A stretch of 61,451 nucleotides of DNA from a virus, in the IMG/VR virus record IMGVR_UViG_3300025632_000003, positions 1 to 61,451 of that record; one strand, written 5' to 3'. Below the pieces are notes generated by a model. That model was not told the origin of the DNA. It made no database searches and worked only from the letters and a program-made list of their open reading frames with translations. Shown one piece after another: positions 9,226 to 19,197 of the stretch. How positions within the stretch are numbered: the stretch's first letter is position 1; each line of letters starts with the position of its first letter. The position numbers and the translations under genes are program-made.

Positions 9226-10011
9226 ATGGCTGTAAAAGCAAAAGCAAAAGTGAGTGAAGCTCCAAAGAAAGATGATTGGATCATCAAAGATAGATTATAT
9301 GAGTTAACTAGAGGTAAAAAGCCTTTAGTGTTTACAGTGCCGACAGCGCACAGCTCAAAAAAAGCATTACTGTGGTTTGACGAAGACGCTGGGTATCAAA
9401 GAGAATTAAGATATGCAACCAATCAAAAAAGTTGTTTCGTAGACGAACAGCAAGGGCAGGTTACGCTAGGTAGAATTGTATTTAGAGACGGTATGCTAAG
9501 GGTAAAGAAAGAGGATGTTGTTTTACAAAAACTACTGTCGATCTATCACCCATACACCGCGGATGGAATTATTGAAGAATACAAGCCTGTACAAATTGCT
9601 CAAAATCAATCAGACTGGATTGAATACGAATTAGCTGCTTTAAATTTAGCAAAGAGTCTTCCTATAGAAGAAGCTGAAGCTATACTAAGAGTTGAAATAG
9701 GGGAGAAAGTGAACTCCTTAACATCCACAGAATTAAAAAGAGACGTACTAGTTTTTGCTAGGAACCAACCTCAGTTGTTTATGGACTTAGCTCAAGACGA
9801 CAATGTACAATTAAGAAGCTTTGGCGCGAAAGCCGTAGAAGCTAATATATTGACTTTATCGCCGGATCAAAGAACATTTACATACGGAGAGAGTGGTAGA
9901 AAAGTGATGACAGTGCCTTTTGACGAACACCCATACTCTGCATTAGCAGCATTCTTTAAAACCGATGAAGGTATGGAAATATATAAAGCAATAGAAAAGA
10001 GACTTAAATAG
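9226..10011 (+). CDS. Conserved structural-region protein, 261 aa
   Basis: Lies between the major capsid protein and the neck genes, each side bounded by a hairpin. The N terminus is Ala/Lys-rich (MAVKAKAKVSEAPKK), followed by an alpha/beta region and a helical C-terminal half. No catalytic motif is visible. Similar-sized proteins after the capsid gene in related phages are head or decoration-associated, but I cannot name the family. Function unknown. Confidence 0.7.
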   Translation: MAVKAKAKVSEAPKKDDWIIKDRLYELTRGKKPLVFTVPTAHSSKKALLWFDEDAGYQRELRYATNQKSCFVDEQQGQVTLGRIVFRDGMLRVKKEDVVLQKLLSIYHPYTADGIIEEYKPVQIAQNQSDWIEYELAALNLAKSLPIEEAEAILRVEIGEKVNSLTSTELKRDVLVFARNQPQLFMDLAQDDNVQLRSFGAKAVEANILTLSPDQRTFTYGESGRKVMTVPFDEHPYSALAAFFKTDEGMEIYKAIEKRLK

Positions 10012-10012
10012 T

Positions 10013-10052
10013 CACCTTTATAGTAATAGGCTATCGAGAGGTGGCCTATTAT
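10013..10052 (+). promoter_or_regulatory. Alternative hairpins between head and neck genes
   Basis: TAATAGGC (10024-10031) pairs perfectly with GCCTATTA (10044-10051). An alternative structure pairs CACCT (10013-10017) with AGGTG (10039-10043) and ATAG (10020-10023) with CTAT (10031-10034). The two share bases and exclude each other, as in an attenuator. The core ATAG-TAATAGG-CTAT recurs in variant form at 49639-49653 and 50891-50905. Confidence 0.5.
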
Positions 10053-10074
10053 TATAATAATTAAAAAATAAATT

Positions 10075-10824
10075 ATGGCTGTAAGCATAGATACTGTATA
10101 TCAAAGGGTATTAGCAATACTTAATAAAGAGCAAAGAGGATATGTTACTCCTCAAGAGTTTAATCTATTTGCTAATCAAGCGCAATTAGATATATTTGAA
10201 CAATACTTTTATGATATTAATCAGTTCGGAAGAATCTCAGGTAATGATACTGAATTCTCAGACATGCTTAACATCCTTAACGAAAAAATAAACATATTTG
10301 AAACTACTGCAGATATGGTGTGGTCTAATAACTATTGGAACCCACCTGCTAATCTGTATAGAATAGGATCTATAGTTTACGAGAATACAATTACTACAAA
10401 ATCATTGTACCCAACGCCAAATACAGTGGTTACAACAAAAGTTCCTGTAGAAGCGGAGCGTATAAATTATAATGAATATTTATACATAGCCCAATCAGGA
10501 ATGACAAAACCAACAAACTCAAGACCCGTATTCGTAGCTAGCACTTCAGGTTACAAGGTATACGGAGCTGCTGAAGTGACTTCAAATGATGTTAAGTGCA
10601 ATTACATTAGAAAACCAGTAGAAGCTGCCTGGGGCTACCAAATGGTCTATGGGGAAGCGCTATACGATTCTACTGTGTCAACTGATTTTGAATTACATCC
10701 ATCAGAGGAAACGGAGCTAGTTACAAAAATATTAGAATTCGCTGGATTATCTGTGCAAGATGTTCAAATGTATCAAGTAGCAGCAGGGATGGGCGCTCAA
10801 AATAACCAACAAGAAAAATCATAA
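10075..10824 (+). CDS. Putative neck/adaptor protein, 249 aa
   Basis: Begins MAVSIDTVYQRVLAILNKEQRGYVTPQEF, a helical N terminus typical of head-tail adaptor or neck proteins encoded after the capsid in crAss-like and podoviral genomes. It is followed by beta-rich sequence with a C-terminal helix (ETELVTKILEFAG). The next gene starts three bases downstream. The role is inferred from position and fold impression. Confidence 0.6.
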   Translation: MAVSIDTVYQRVLAILNKEQRGYVTPQEFNLFANQAQLDIFEQYFYDINQFGRISGNDTEFSDMLNILNEKINIFETTADMVWSNNYWNPPANLYRIGSIVYENTITTKSLYPTPNTVVTTKVPVEAERINYNEYLYIAQSGMTKPTNSRPVFVASTSGYKVYGAAEVTSNDVKCNYIRKPVEAAWGYQMVYGEALYDSTVSTDFELHPSEETELVTKILEFAGLSVQDVQMYQVAAGMGAQNNQQEKS

Positions 10825-10827
10825 TAT

Positions 10828-11745
10828 ATGGGACTTATAGATAAAACACAGGAAGAATACTATTTAGGCCCTGACGGCGTTTGGGATAGTCACGATGAAG
10901 ATTACGGGAGTTATCAGTTTGTACCTATTAATGATATCATAAATACCTTTATGGTGGCTTATGTTGGTGAGGATAAGAACATTTCAAAAGTAAAAAGAAC
11001 AGATGTGCAATTTCATGCTATGCGCGCTATTCAAGAGTTTAGCTTTGACATGCTCCCTCAAGATAAATCTATTGAAATAGACGTACCTCCTGGTTTATAT
11101 TTTGTGCTGCCACAAGATTATGTTAACTTCACTAAGTTATCATGGACAGATACTCAAGGTATTGAAAGACCTATATATAGAACAAACATAACTAGTAATC
11201 CTAGTGCGCCGCTTCAGGATACAGATTATGAATACACGTTCGATCAAAATGGTAACATTTTAAAAGCCGAGAAGTCAGAAACTCTAAAGCGATGGAATGA
11301 AAGATCTACAAGTGGAGCTTCTAATGCTAATAGTGCATTTAATATAAACAATCCAGATCTACTAGGACTTTATGCTTACGGTAGAAGATACGGTTTAAAT
11401 CCGGAATTAGCTCAAGCAAATGGTACTTTTTATATAGATAACGCAAATGGCGTAGTTAGGTTTAGCTCTGATCTTAGAGGAAAGCTAATAACATTAAAAT
11501 ACATAAGCGACGGTCTAGGTTCAGATGAAGACATGGTTGTCCACAAGTTTGCCGTAGACGCTATATACAAGTACATACTTTACGCTATACTTTCTACTAG
11601 AGCAAATACGCAAGAGTATTTAGTAGCTAGGCATAAAAGAGAATTAGCAGCAGCAAGAAGAAACGCTAAAATTAGATTGTCTCAATTAAAATCTGAATTG
11701 ATTGCGCAAGTAATGAGAAACCAATCCAAGTGGATTAAACACTAA
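10828..11745 (+). CDS. Putative neck/tail connector protein, 305 aa
   Basis: Second member of the neck gene pair. The C-terminal ~70 residues form a basic helix with YILYAILSTRANTQEYL followed by HKRELAAARRNAKIRLSQ, similar in style to tail-tubular-A-like connectors. The next gene begins five bases after the stop. No enzymatic motifs. Connector or ring-forming role is inferred. Confidence 0.6.
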   Translation: MGLIDKTQEEYYLGPDGVWDSHDEDYGSYQFVPINDIINTFMVAYVGEDKNISKVKRTDVQFHAMRAIQEFSFDMLPQDKSIEIDVPPGLYFVLPQDYVNFTKLSWTDTQGIERPIYRTNITSNPSAPLQDTDYEYTFDQNGNILKAEKSETLKRWNERSTSGASNANSAFNINNPDLLGLYAYGRRYGLNPELAQANGTFYIDNANGVVRFSSDLRGKLITLKYISDGLGSDEDMVVHKFAVDAIYKYILYAILSTRANTQEYLVARHKRELAAARRNAKIRLSQLKSELIAQVMRNQSKWIKH

Positions 11746-11750
11746 TATAT

Positions 11751-14700
11751 ATGCCGGAATTAACACATACATTTACTAGAGGTAAAATGAATAAAGATCT
11801 CGATGAGAGATTAGTTCCTAATGGTGAATATAGAGACGCTCTTAACTTAGAACTTGCTTCTTCTGAAACATCTCAAGTTGGAGCATTCCAAAACATAAAG
11901 GGTAATTTAGAATTGCTTAACAAATCGGTTAACGCAGTAACTGGAGCATTTACTACGTGGCCTGCTGGTGACTATATATCTATACTAAACAATCCAGTGT
12001 GTATTGGAGTAAAAGCAGATGAGAATTCTGATGAGATATATTGGTTTATTGCCTCAGACCCTGACCCTGTAACAGGGGTAAAGATTAGTGTGATAGCATC
12101 CTATAATACCACTACAAAGCTTACTTTACCTTTAGTGGTTGATACTCAAAGCGTTTTAAACTTTAGTAAAGATTATCTTATTACAGGTATAAATGTCCTT
12201 GAAGGTATATTAATGTGGACAGACAATCAAACAGAGCCTAAGAAGATAACTATAAAAGACTGGGTCAACTCTACTGCAAATTTTATAACACATTCACAAA
12301 TATATAATAGAGACTTTATAGAGTCCGATTTAACTGTTATAAAAAGATACCCACTCAATCCACCTACCATTGAAGCTAGCTCTACTAAACGTAGTGGTCC
12401 TGTAGATACGGTAACAACATACGCTTTTACAGAAACGCCAGCTGGAGCACCTGTTGGCACAGTAGTACCTATGACTCCCGAGAGCGGACCTCAAGCTTTA
12501 ACTTGGGCATCAAATAGCCTTCCAACATACGAACAAGGTGATATACTTATACTTACTAATGCGGAGAACGATCCATTAGATCCGGATGCTATTATTAGAG
12601 TAGAAGTTCAATCTGTAAGCACACCTCAAACTGGAGCGGTGGTAACAGTCCTTTCTGTAGGAGAAGGAGTTGAAAGCCAAACTTTAGATCCAACAACATT
12701 TGACGTAACCTTAGAGCAAGAAACTCCATTTTTTGAAATGCGATTTGCAAGATTCGGTTATAGGTATAAATATGCAAATAACGAATTATCTGCATTCTCT
12801 CCTTTTTCCAACCCTGCTTTTATACCCGGCGAATTTAATTATTCTCCACAGCAAGGTTACAATCTAGGTATGGTTAACAATATAAGGCAGCTCAATATAT
12901 CTGAGTGGAGGCCAGATGCAGCTATATACCCAGATGTTAAAGCGGTTGATATCTTGTACAAAGCTACTAACAACTCCAATGTATACGTTGTAGATACGTT
13001 TACCAACGAAGATCCGGAATGGATTGCAAACACTTTTGAAATAGAAAGCGAAATAATAACATCTGTAGTTAACGCTAACCAATTGCTAAGACCTTATGAT
13101 AACGTTCCAAGAAAAGCGTTAGCTCAAGAGGTTACAGCTAATAGGTTAATATACGGTAATTACACTCAGAATTTTAATTTACTGAATGAAGACGGCACTC
13201 CTTTTTCAACTTATATTTCAGTAGGTGAAATTTCCAGAACAGTGTCCGCGGAGTTAACACCTGAAGGAGCTCCTAAAGGAGTTAGTATCGATGGGGAGGA
13301 AGTTGCTGAATCAGCTAAGTCAATAAGAACATATCAAATAGGGGTTGCTTATATGGATAAATACGGTAGAACAACTCCAGTATTTACAAGCAATAAGGCT
13401 TCTGTGTATATACCTAAAACTAACGCTGCTTTTTCTACAAAACTAACGGCGCAATTAGGATCTAGCCCTGGTGGGAATTCTTCATTAATTCCTTACTATG
13501 ATCAAACAAACCAGTTTCCATATTTTAAATATTATGTAAAAGAAACATCTCAGCAGTATTACAACTTAGCATTGGATAGATTCTATGATGCTGAAGATGG
13601 GAATCTTTGGTTATCGTTTCCTTCTGCTGAAAGAAATAAAGTTGACGAGGATACATTTATCATACTTAAAAAAGGACATGATAATGCCGAGCCTGTTACT
13701 GAAGATGCTAGATATAAGATTATAGCAATAGAAAACGAAGCTCCTCAGTACCTAAAAGAAACAAAGCTTTCTATGGGTAGCATGGATACTGAATTTGACA
13801 TTGTAGCTTTCCCTATACCTGGAACTAATGAAGTACAGGTGGATAAAGATGATTTTGATAAACAATTTGGAGCGGAAGCTAGAACAATATCAGGTCTTTT
13901 AATGAGAGTTTTAAGTGGAGCAACATTTAGTTCTTATTATAAAATATCGACTTTTGGGCTTGACGCTACAGGAAACAAAGTAAGAATTACAGTGTCTACC
14001 TCTTTTGGAGAGGATATGGCTTTTACTTCTATACAAGAACCATATGGATTTGCAAATAGAATAGGTGACTTAAAGCTAGAATTAACCAAGGTAGAAATAC
14101 AGAACAAACCCGAATTTACTGGTAGATTTTTTGTAAAAGTTTTTCAAGATGACTTATTAGAAGCAAAAATAGCAAGTGCTAGTAATGTTAATAATAACAA
14201 CTATGTTAGGAAAGCGTTGGGTTACATGTATCACCTCAAAGGTACTTACACTAGCGGCGGTTTTTGGGGTGAATCCAATATAGGAGGCAACAACTGGACA
14301 AGAGCTGATGCTCAAAATAATAACGAAAGGTTATTTGTAGATGAGATAAGAACAGATGGACTCAGTACTACTGGTACTGGTCTTACTGAAAATAATGTAA
14401 TGCAGATAAGCTGGGCTGGAGGATATGGACAATGGAGGCAAAGAGGCCTTTCGCTGTCTAACCCGGCTTTGTTAGAGCAGCTAAACAGCAAGCGAGCGTT
14501 ATTTAGATTTGTAGATGCTGGTAACGGCAAAGCGGATCCTAATGGACAAGTATATCAAATGACTAATTCCATAGAGAGAAGAAGTTATAACTATGCTTCC
14601 AGGCCTTGGATAAACGACGGAACGTATGACAATCCTACAAATCAAATAACTAGATGGACTATAAATTTTAGAAAAGCAGATTCTACATGGGAAGGGCTTG

Positions 14701-16772
14701 GATGGAATCCTGTTAGTGGCCAAAATGGCATTTTAGAATGGGAGACAGGTTTGACTGACTACTCTGAAAGATACATAGGGATAGAGTTTATAGAGTTAGC
14801 AGGCGACAGTGATAATAATACTTTTACCACTAATAATCCGGCTATATTCGAAACAGAACCTAAAGAAGCTGCGGAATTAGATATATATCATGAAGTCCCT
14901 GGGGTTTACACTAAAGATCAAGCAGGCGAAATTCATTCTTTAGACTTTTTTAATAGTTATTCGTTTGGTAATGGTGTAGAATCTGATCGTATTAGAGACG
15001 ATTACAATCAACCTGTTATTGAGAACGGAGTTAAAGCATCAACTACATTAGATGAGCCTTACAACGAAGAGCATAGAAGCAATGGTTTAATATTTTCACA
15101 AATATTCAATTCTGTGTCAGGTGTTAATGGATTAAACCAGTTTATACAAGCTGAATCTATAACTAAAGATGTAAATCCAGAATACGGTAGCATTCAGAAA
15201 CTCTACTCTAGAGACACTAACTTAGTTACTCTATGCGAGAATAAGTCTATGAAGATTCTAGCTAATAAGGATGCTCTATTTAACGCAGATGGAAGCTCTA
15301 ATGTTACATCTAACAGAGCTGTTCTTGGGCAAACGATAACATTTCAAGGTGAATTTGGTATTGGGACAAATCCAGAGTCTTTTGCTGAATTTGGATTTAG
15401 AATGTACTACACGGACTCTAACAGAGGTACTGTTATTAGATTGTCTAACGATGGCTTAACAGAAATATCTGACTATGGTATGCACGGATTTTTCCAGGAC
15501 AATTTAAAGTTAAATGAAAAATTGATTGGTACATGGGATATTGAAAAAATGAACTACAATTTATCTTTGTCTAACTTGTCTCCGTACTGGAAACAGACTT
15601 TAGGAGCTGGTCAGTTTGATAGAACAAATCTAGATTCTTCTTGTGGTCAGTTTTTAAATACAAAACCAACAACTAGCACAACTGTATCTTTCAAAGAAGC
15701 TGTAAACGGATTTACTTCAAGAAAAACATATATACCGGAAGCTGGAGCGTTTTTAAACAATACGTACTACACGTTTAAGAACGGTAGAATATGGGAGCAC
15801 GGGGCCAATCCTTTGTACAATACATTTTATGATATTGGACCAGATCACGCTACGTTAGGTAGTTATTACGAAAGTTCTTTTAACACTGTATTTAACGAAG
15901 AACCAACGTCTGTTAAAGGATTCAAGACAGTAGATTATAGCGGATCCGCTTCAAAGGAGTATGCTTATACTGTAGGAACTAGTCTTAAAACGTATTCTTT
16001 AGCTCAAGTGCAAGCTCAGCGATTAGTACCTACTTCTTTTACCACCTCAAAAGGTTGGTATGCAAATTCTATCTTCACAGATTTACAAGAGGGTGAAATA
16101 AAGGAATTTATTGATAAAGAAGGCAAATACTTTAACTACGTAAAAGGATTAAGCACTTTTTACAATAGCAACTGTAATAACAATGTTGATTCCCATGAAT
16201 TCAATGTTCAAGGAATCGGTAGAGCAATATCAATAACCGGGGATCCAGAGCCAAGTGAGTTTACTGTATTTAATGAATTAGATTTCGAATGCAACCCTCC
16301 GGCTCCGTTGGAACCAGACATGACTATGAGCACTAATGCTTCCATAGGACCTATAAGCGGAACCTCTATAGGTGTAGTAGATTTTTCTAGCTATGCTTAT
16401 CCTAGCTCTGTAGATGGTCTTTTCTGTGAGCTTAGGGAATTTATGGATCAATATAACAATTTACAACCACCAACAAATTCAAAGCGATGGGGTGGCAGAA
16501 GTATTTATTGGTACGGGCCAAATGATTTCGTGCTAGGTACAATACTTTATGTTAAAAACTTTGAAGAATATGCCGCGATGGATAATAAAGTTTTTATTCA
16601 AGTAAATCCTAGCCCTACTGAAAACGGGGGCTTAATAAATTATTACGCTGGATCCAGTTGGACAGATATAGCTTTAGTGCCAGACAGCTATCGATTAGTT
16701 AGAACAGACGCTAGTGGAGCTGTTGCGGAAATAACGCAAATAAATACATTGACAAATCCAAGTTGTACTTAA
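11751..16772 (+). CDS. Large tail/stabilisation protein, 1,673 aa
   Basis: Begins with MPELTHTFTRGKMNKDLDER, a recognisable N terminus (T-H-T-F-x-x-G-x-M-N-K-D-L-D-E-R) of the large structural proteins of crAss-like and other marine phages that form the tail hub, analogous to T7 gp12 or P22 gp10. The body is long, beta-rich and Asn/Thr/Ser-rich, with no membrane segments or catalytic motifs. At 5 kb it is the second largest gene. It lies between connector genes and small tail proteins, agreeing with a tail-tube or nozzle role in a short-tailed particle. Confidence 0.7.
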   Translation: MPELTHTFTRGKMNKDLDERLVPNGEYRDALNLELASSETSQVGAFQNIKGNLELLNKSVNAVTGAFTTWPAGDYISILNNPVCIGVKADENSDEIYWFIASDPDPVTGVKISVIASYNTTTKLTLPLVVDTQSVLNFSKDYLITGINVLEGILMWTDNQTEPKKITIKDWVNSTANFITHSQIYNRDFIESDLTVIKRYPLNPPTIEASSTKRSGPVDTVTTYAFTETPAGAPVGTVVPMTPESGPQALTWASNSLPTYEQGDILILTNAENDPLDPDAIIRVEVQSVSTPQTGAVVTVLSVGEGVESQTLDPTTFDVTLEQETPFFEMRFARFGYRYKYANNELSAFSPFSNPAFIPGEFNYSPQQGYNLGMVNNIRQLNISEWRPDAAIYPDVKAVDILYKATNNSNVYVVDTFTNEDPEWIANTFEIESEIITSVVNANQLLRPYDNVPRKALAQEVTANRLIYGNYTQNFNLLNEDGTPFSTYISVGEISRTVSAELTPEGAPKGVSIDGEEVAESAKSIRTYQIGVAYMDKYGRTTPVFTSNKASVYIPKTNAAFSTKLTAQLGSSPGGNSSLIPYYDQTNQFPYFKYYVKETSQQYYNLALDRFYDAEDGNLWLSFPSAERNKVDEDTFIILKKGHDNAEPVTEDARYKIIAIENEAPQYLKETKLSMGSMDTEFDIVAFPIPGTNEVQVDKDDFDKQFGAEARTISGLLMRVLSGATFSSYYKISTFGLDATGNKVRITVSTSFGEDMAFTSIQEPYGFANRIGDLKLELTKVEIQNKPEFTGRFFVKVFQDDLLEAKIASASNVNNNNYVRKALGYMYHLKGTYTSGGFWGESNIGGNNWTRADAQNNNERLFVDEIRTDGLSTTGTGLTENNVMQISWAGGYGQWRQRGLSLSNPALLEQLNSKRALFRFVDAGNGKADPNGQVYQMTNSIERRSYNYASRPWINDGTYDNPTNQITRWTINFRKADSTWEGLGWNPVSGQNGILEWETGLTDYSERYIGIEFIELAGDSDNNTFTTNNPAIFETEPKEAAELDIYHEVPGVYTKDQAGEIHSLDFFNSYSFGNGVESDRIRDDYNQPVIENGVKASTTLDEPYNEEHRSNGLIFSQIFNSVSGVNGLNQFIQAESITKDVNPEYGSIQKLYSRDTNLVTLCENKSMKILANKDALFNADGSSNVTSNRAVLGQTITFQGEFGIGTNPESFAEFGFRMYYTDSNRGTVIRLSNDGLTEISDYGMHGFFQDNLKLNEKLIGTWDIEKMNYNLSLSNLSPYWKQTLGAGQFDRTNLDSSCGQFLNTKPTTSTTVSFKEAVNGFTSRKTYIPEAGAFLNNTYYTFKNGRIWEHGANPLYNTFYDIGPDHATLGSYYESSFNTVFNEEPTSVKGFKTVDYSGSASKEYAYTVGTSLKTYSLAQVQAQRLVPTSFTTSKGWYANSIFTDLQEGEIKEFIDKEGKYFNYVKGLSTFYNSNCNNNVDSHEFNVQGIGRAISITGDPEPSEFTVFNELDFECNPPAPLEPDMTMSTNASIGPISGTSIGVVDFSSYAYPSSVDGLFCELREFMDQYNNLQPPTNSKRWGGRSIYWYGPNDFVLGTILYVKNFEEYAAMDNKVFIQVNPSPTENGGLINYYAGSSWTDIALVPDSYRLVRTDASGAVAEITQINTLTNPSCT

Positions 16773-16787
16773 AATAAAAATATATAA

Positions 16788-18236
16788 ATGGCAAATTTTA
16801 CAGTTAATATAGTTTCTTTTCCAGCTTTTGAAGGTGTAGATTTTACAATACAAAATCCAACAGCTACTCTTTCGCTTGTACCAGATCAAGGCTACACGTT
16901 GACAGCATCTAATTTCACAGCAGACAATCCGCTGCCTAGTTATGTTGACAGTGTTGTTTTTGCTCAAGACGGATTAAATGTTAGCTGTGTTATAACTTAC
17001 AACTCTCCAAGCATTATGCCTGCTGAGGATTTATTCATAAGCGTGTGCTCCACTGGTTTTGCTGAGGAATCTTTAATAAGCGTGTCTGGTTCGGTAATTA
17101 ATTGCGGTATATCAAATGTTTCACAGCCAGGGATAGGGGTTTTACCTTTGAACTATAACAGCAGTGGCACTTTTGGTAGTAGTAGCACTGCATTTACGCA
17201 GACTGTTGCCGCAGAGGCAGGATATTATTTTGCGTCGGTACCTGTATTATCGTTAAGTATAGGTAATCCAAGTAATTATACTATAACAGACGTTAAAACT
17301 TATAACGCCAGCAATCAGTTAATTCAAGTTGTATTTACAGTTACATATACTTTTCCTAAAGCGAATGTTACCGGCAATGTATTTTGCTTAAAAGCAAATG
17401 CGTTTCAAATATATGTACCTGATATTAAAATTACCTCATACTCATTTATTACTTCCCCTGTAGATGGAGGAACCACTACTAGATCATTCAAAATATATGG
17501 TATAGCTGGAGCTAACTGGGCTTTAACAGCTAGCTACACACCAGGAGGTGTTAGTATAGTAAACACTTCTGGGGTTATTGACGCTACAGGCTCAACAGTA
17601 GTCACCGTTATATTTCCAGCTACCACAGAGAATAGAGTTTATACTTTTACGCTTACAGGAGATTTAGCATCATCATTTGATACGCTTAGCGGACAACCTT
17701 CTGTGTTTACAGTCAATCAGTATATAGAATCTACTTTAAGTTTTGTATTTTCTAGCTCTAATACAGACGTAACCGTAGGAGCAGCTGATGTAGAAACATA
17801 TTTACCTTATTCTAATAACCAAACGCGTCAGTATACCGTGACCGCAACGTCTGTTAGTGACTTTGTTTTTGATCTAACACCTCCTTTATCCGGTTGGTCT
17901 AATCAAAACTTAGCTTCAACAGGTGATGATTATGTTCAAGCTGTTGATTATCAAAAGCTCGTTATAGATAATGTAGCCATACCTTCTACATTAACGGCTA
18001 ATTTATCTGTTACTGTTGGTTTTGCAGGAGCTTTAGATATGGTCAGCGTGCTTAATTTAGATAACTATTTGCAAGGGCCGTTAACACCTATAGTACTTAC
18101 CTATAGTTTAACCGATGCTTGCTGCGACGGAGTTCAGAACACTTACTTTATAGCTAACGGAGAAACATTTTTAACAGCAACATCAATACTAGATGCTTCA
18201 GGCAATCCTGCTGCAGACGGATTTTACAGACAATAA
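16788..18236 (+). CDS. Tail-associated beta-domain protein, 482 aa
   Basis: Ser/Thr/Val-rich, beta-strand-rich sequence suggesting several Ig-like or adhesin domains. The last ~40 residues (CCDGVQNTYFIANGETFLTA, then a Y-R-Q end) resemble the small proteins encoded next at 18241-18501 and 18505-18822, sharing a Cys pair, a G-E-T-x-x-T-A-T segment and a terminal G-[FYW]-Y-R/S. This suggests repeated duplication of one small domain. Probably displayed on the tail; receptor binding is a guess. Confidence 0.65.
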   Translation: MANFTVNIVSFPAFEGVDFTIQNPTATLSLVPDQGYTLTASNFTADNPLPSYVDSVVFAQDGLNVSCVITYNSPSIMPAEDLFISVCSTGFAEESLISVSGSVINCGISNVSQPGIGVLPLNYNSSGTFGSSSTAFTQTVAAEAGYYFASVPVLSLSIGNPSNYTITDVKTYNASNQLIQVVFTVTYTFPKANVTGNVFCLKANAFQIYVPDIKITSYSFITSPVDGGTTTRSFKIYGIAGANWALTASYTPGGVSIVNTSGVIDATGSTVVTVIFPATTENRVYTFTLTGDLASSFDTLSGQPSVFTVNQYIESTLSFVFSSSNTDVTVGAADVETYLPYSNNQTRQYTVTATSVSDFVFDLTPPLSGWSNQNLASTGDDYVQAVDYQKLVIDNVAIPSTLTANLSVTVGFAGALDMVSVLNLDNYLQGPLTPIVLTYSLTDACCDGVQNTYFIANGETFLTATSILDASGNPAADGFYRQ

Positions 18237-18240
18237 ATAT

Positions 18241-18501
18241 ATGGCAAATTATAGACAACAAACAGCTGGAGTTTTAGGTAGCTCACTGGTATGCGCGCCC
18301 TGCTACGATACCTTAACTTTATGTTATTCAACTACATATCAGGATTTATGTTGCGGCTCACCTACTTCAGTGACCGTGTATGTTAACGCTGGAGAAACTT
18401 TAGCAACAGCTACCAACTTATATTCGGACACAGCTTTAACAACAGTCGCTACAGCTGGATACTACAGCGACGATACTAATAATTGTGGATTAACACCTTA
18501 A
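18241..18501 (+). CDS. Small Cys-containing tail protein, YRQQT family, copy 1
   Basis: The start at 18241 (MANYRQQTAGVLG) is preferred over an upstream ATG at 18193, which lies inside the preceding gene. The 86-residue product has an N-terminal C-x-x-C region, a CCG motif and an AGETLATATNLYSD segment. The next gene begins with nearly the same M-A-x-Y-R-Q-Q-T motif, so the two are tandem paralogues. Confidence 0.7.
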   Translation: MANYRQQTAGVLGSSLVCAPCYDTLTLCYSTTYQDLCCGSPTSVTVYVNAGETLATATNLYSDTALTTVATAGYYSDDTNNCGLTP

Positions 18502-18504
18502 ATC

Positions 18505-18822
18505 ATGGCAACTTACAGACAACAAACAGGAATATTAGGAGCAATAACTACGTGCCCTTCTTGCGTAACACCATCTTCAAACCCAGCAGGTTTTTCAAGA
18601 AGTACTTTATCTGAAGCTTGCGCATCAACTGATATTACATACTACTTTTACTTTGAAGACAACACTATAGCTAACGGTGTAACAGTATATACTGATCAAA
18701 GCCTTAGCAATGTATTTGTAGGTGATAATGGTTGGTATAGAGTATCTGTTTCTGGTGAGCCAGTGAGATCAATGCAGATAAATGCATCCGGAGAAGTATT
18801 TTCATTATCCCTATGCCCATAA
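18505..18822 (+). CDS. Small Cys-containing tail protein, YRQQT family, copy 2
   Basis: Starts MATYRQQTGILG, followed by CPSC, and ends with a Cys-Pro. It shares the N-terminal motif and the V-Y-T-D-x-x-L strand pattern with the preceding gene, so it is a tandem paralogue, 105 residues long. Likely a minor virion or tail-tip component given its place; function unknown. Confidence 0.7.
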   Translation: MATYRQQTGILGAITTCPSCVTPSSNPAGFSRSTLSEACASTDITYYFYFEDNTIANGVTVYTDQSLSNVFVGDNGWYRVSVSGEPVRSMQINASGEVFSLSLCP

Positions 18823-18838
18823 CAAATAAGAAACACAC

Positions 18839-19165
18839 ATGGACGAAATAACTTTAACTTTCCCTAAACCTATAAATGTATCTGTACAGGTAGGCGACAC
18901 CGCTTACTACACGAACGATATAAACGGTAAAGATATTAAATTAATAGGGTTGATAACGAATATCGGCGGTAGCAGTTTTACTGCTCAAATCAGTTCGTCT
19001 CAGGTGAGACCAACAACAGCTAGCTTCATATTGTTCAGTAAGACAGCAAGCGTTAACACTAGCGGTCTTAGAGGCTACTATGCTGAAATGCAGTTCAAGA
19101 ATGATTCAACAGCTTATGCTGAGCTGTTCTCTGTAGGCTCGGAAATATTTATAAGTAGCAAATAA
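18839..19165 (+). CDS. Hypothetical tail-region protein, 108 aa
   Basis: Beta-rich protein (MDEITLTFPKPINVSVQVGD) without cysteines. It closes the group of small tail proteins before the internal virion genes. No known family recognised. Confidence 0.65.
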   Translation: MDEITLTFPKPINVSVQVGDTAYYTNDINGKDIKLIGLITNIGGSSFTAQISSSQVRPTTASFILFSKTASVNTSGLRGYYAEMQFKNDSTAYAELFSVGSEIFISSK

Positions 19166-19197
19166 TACGTAATAATAACACATAAAACAATATAATT

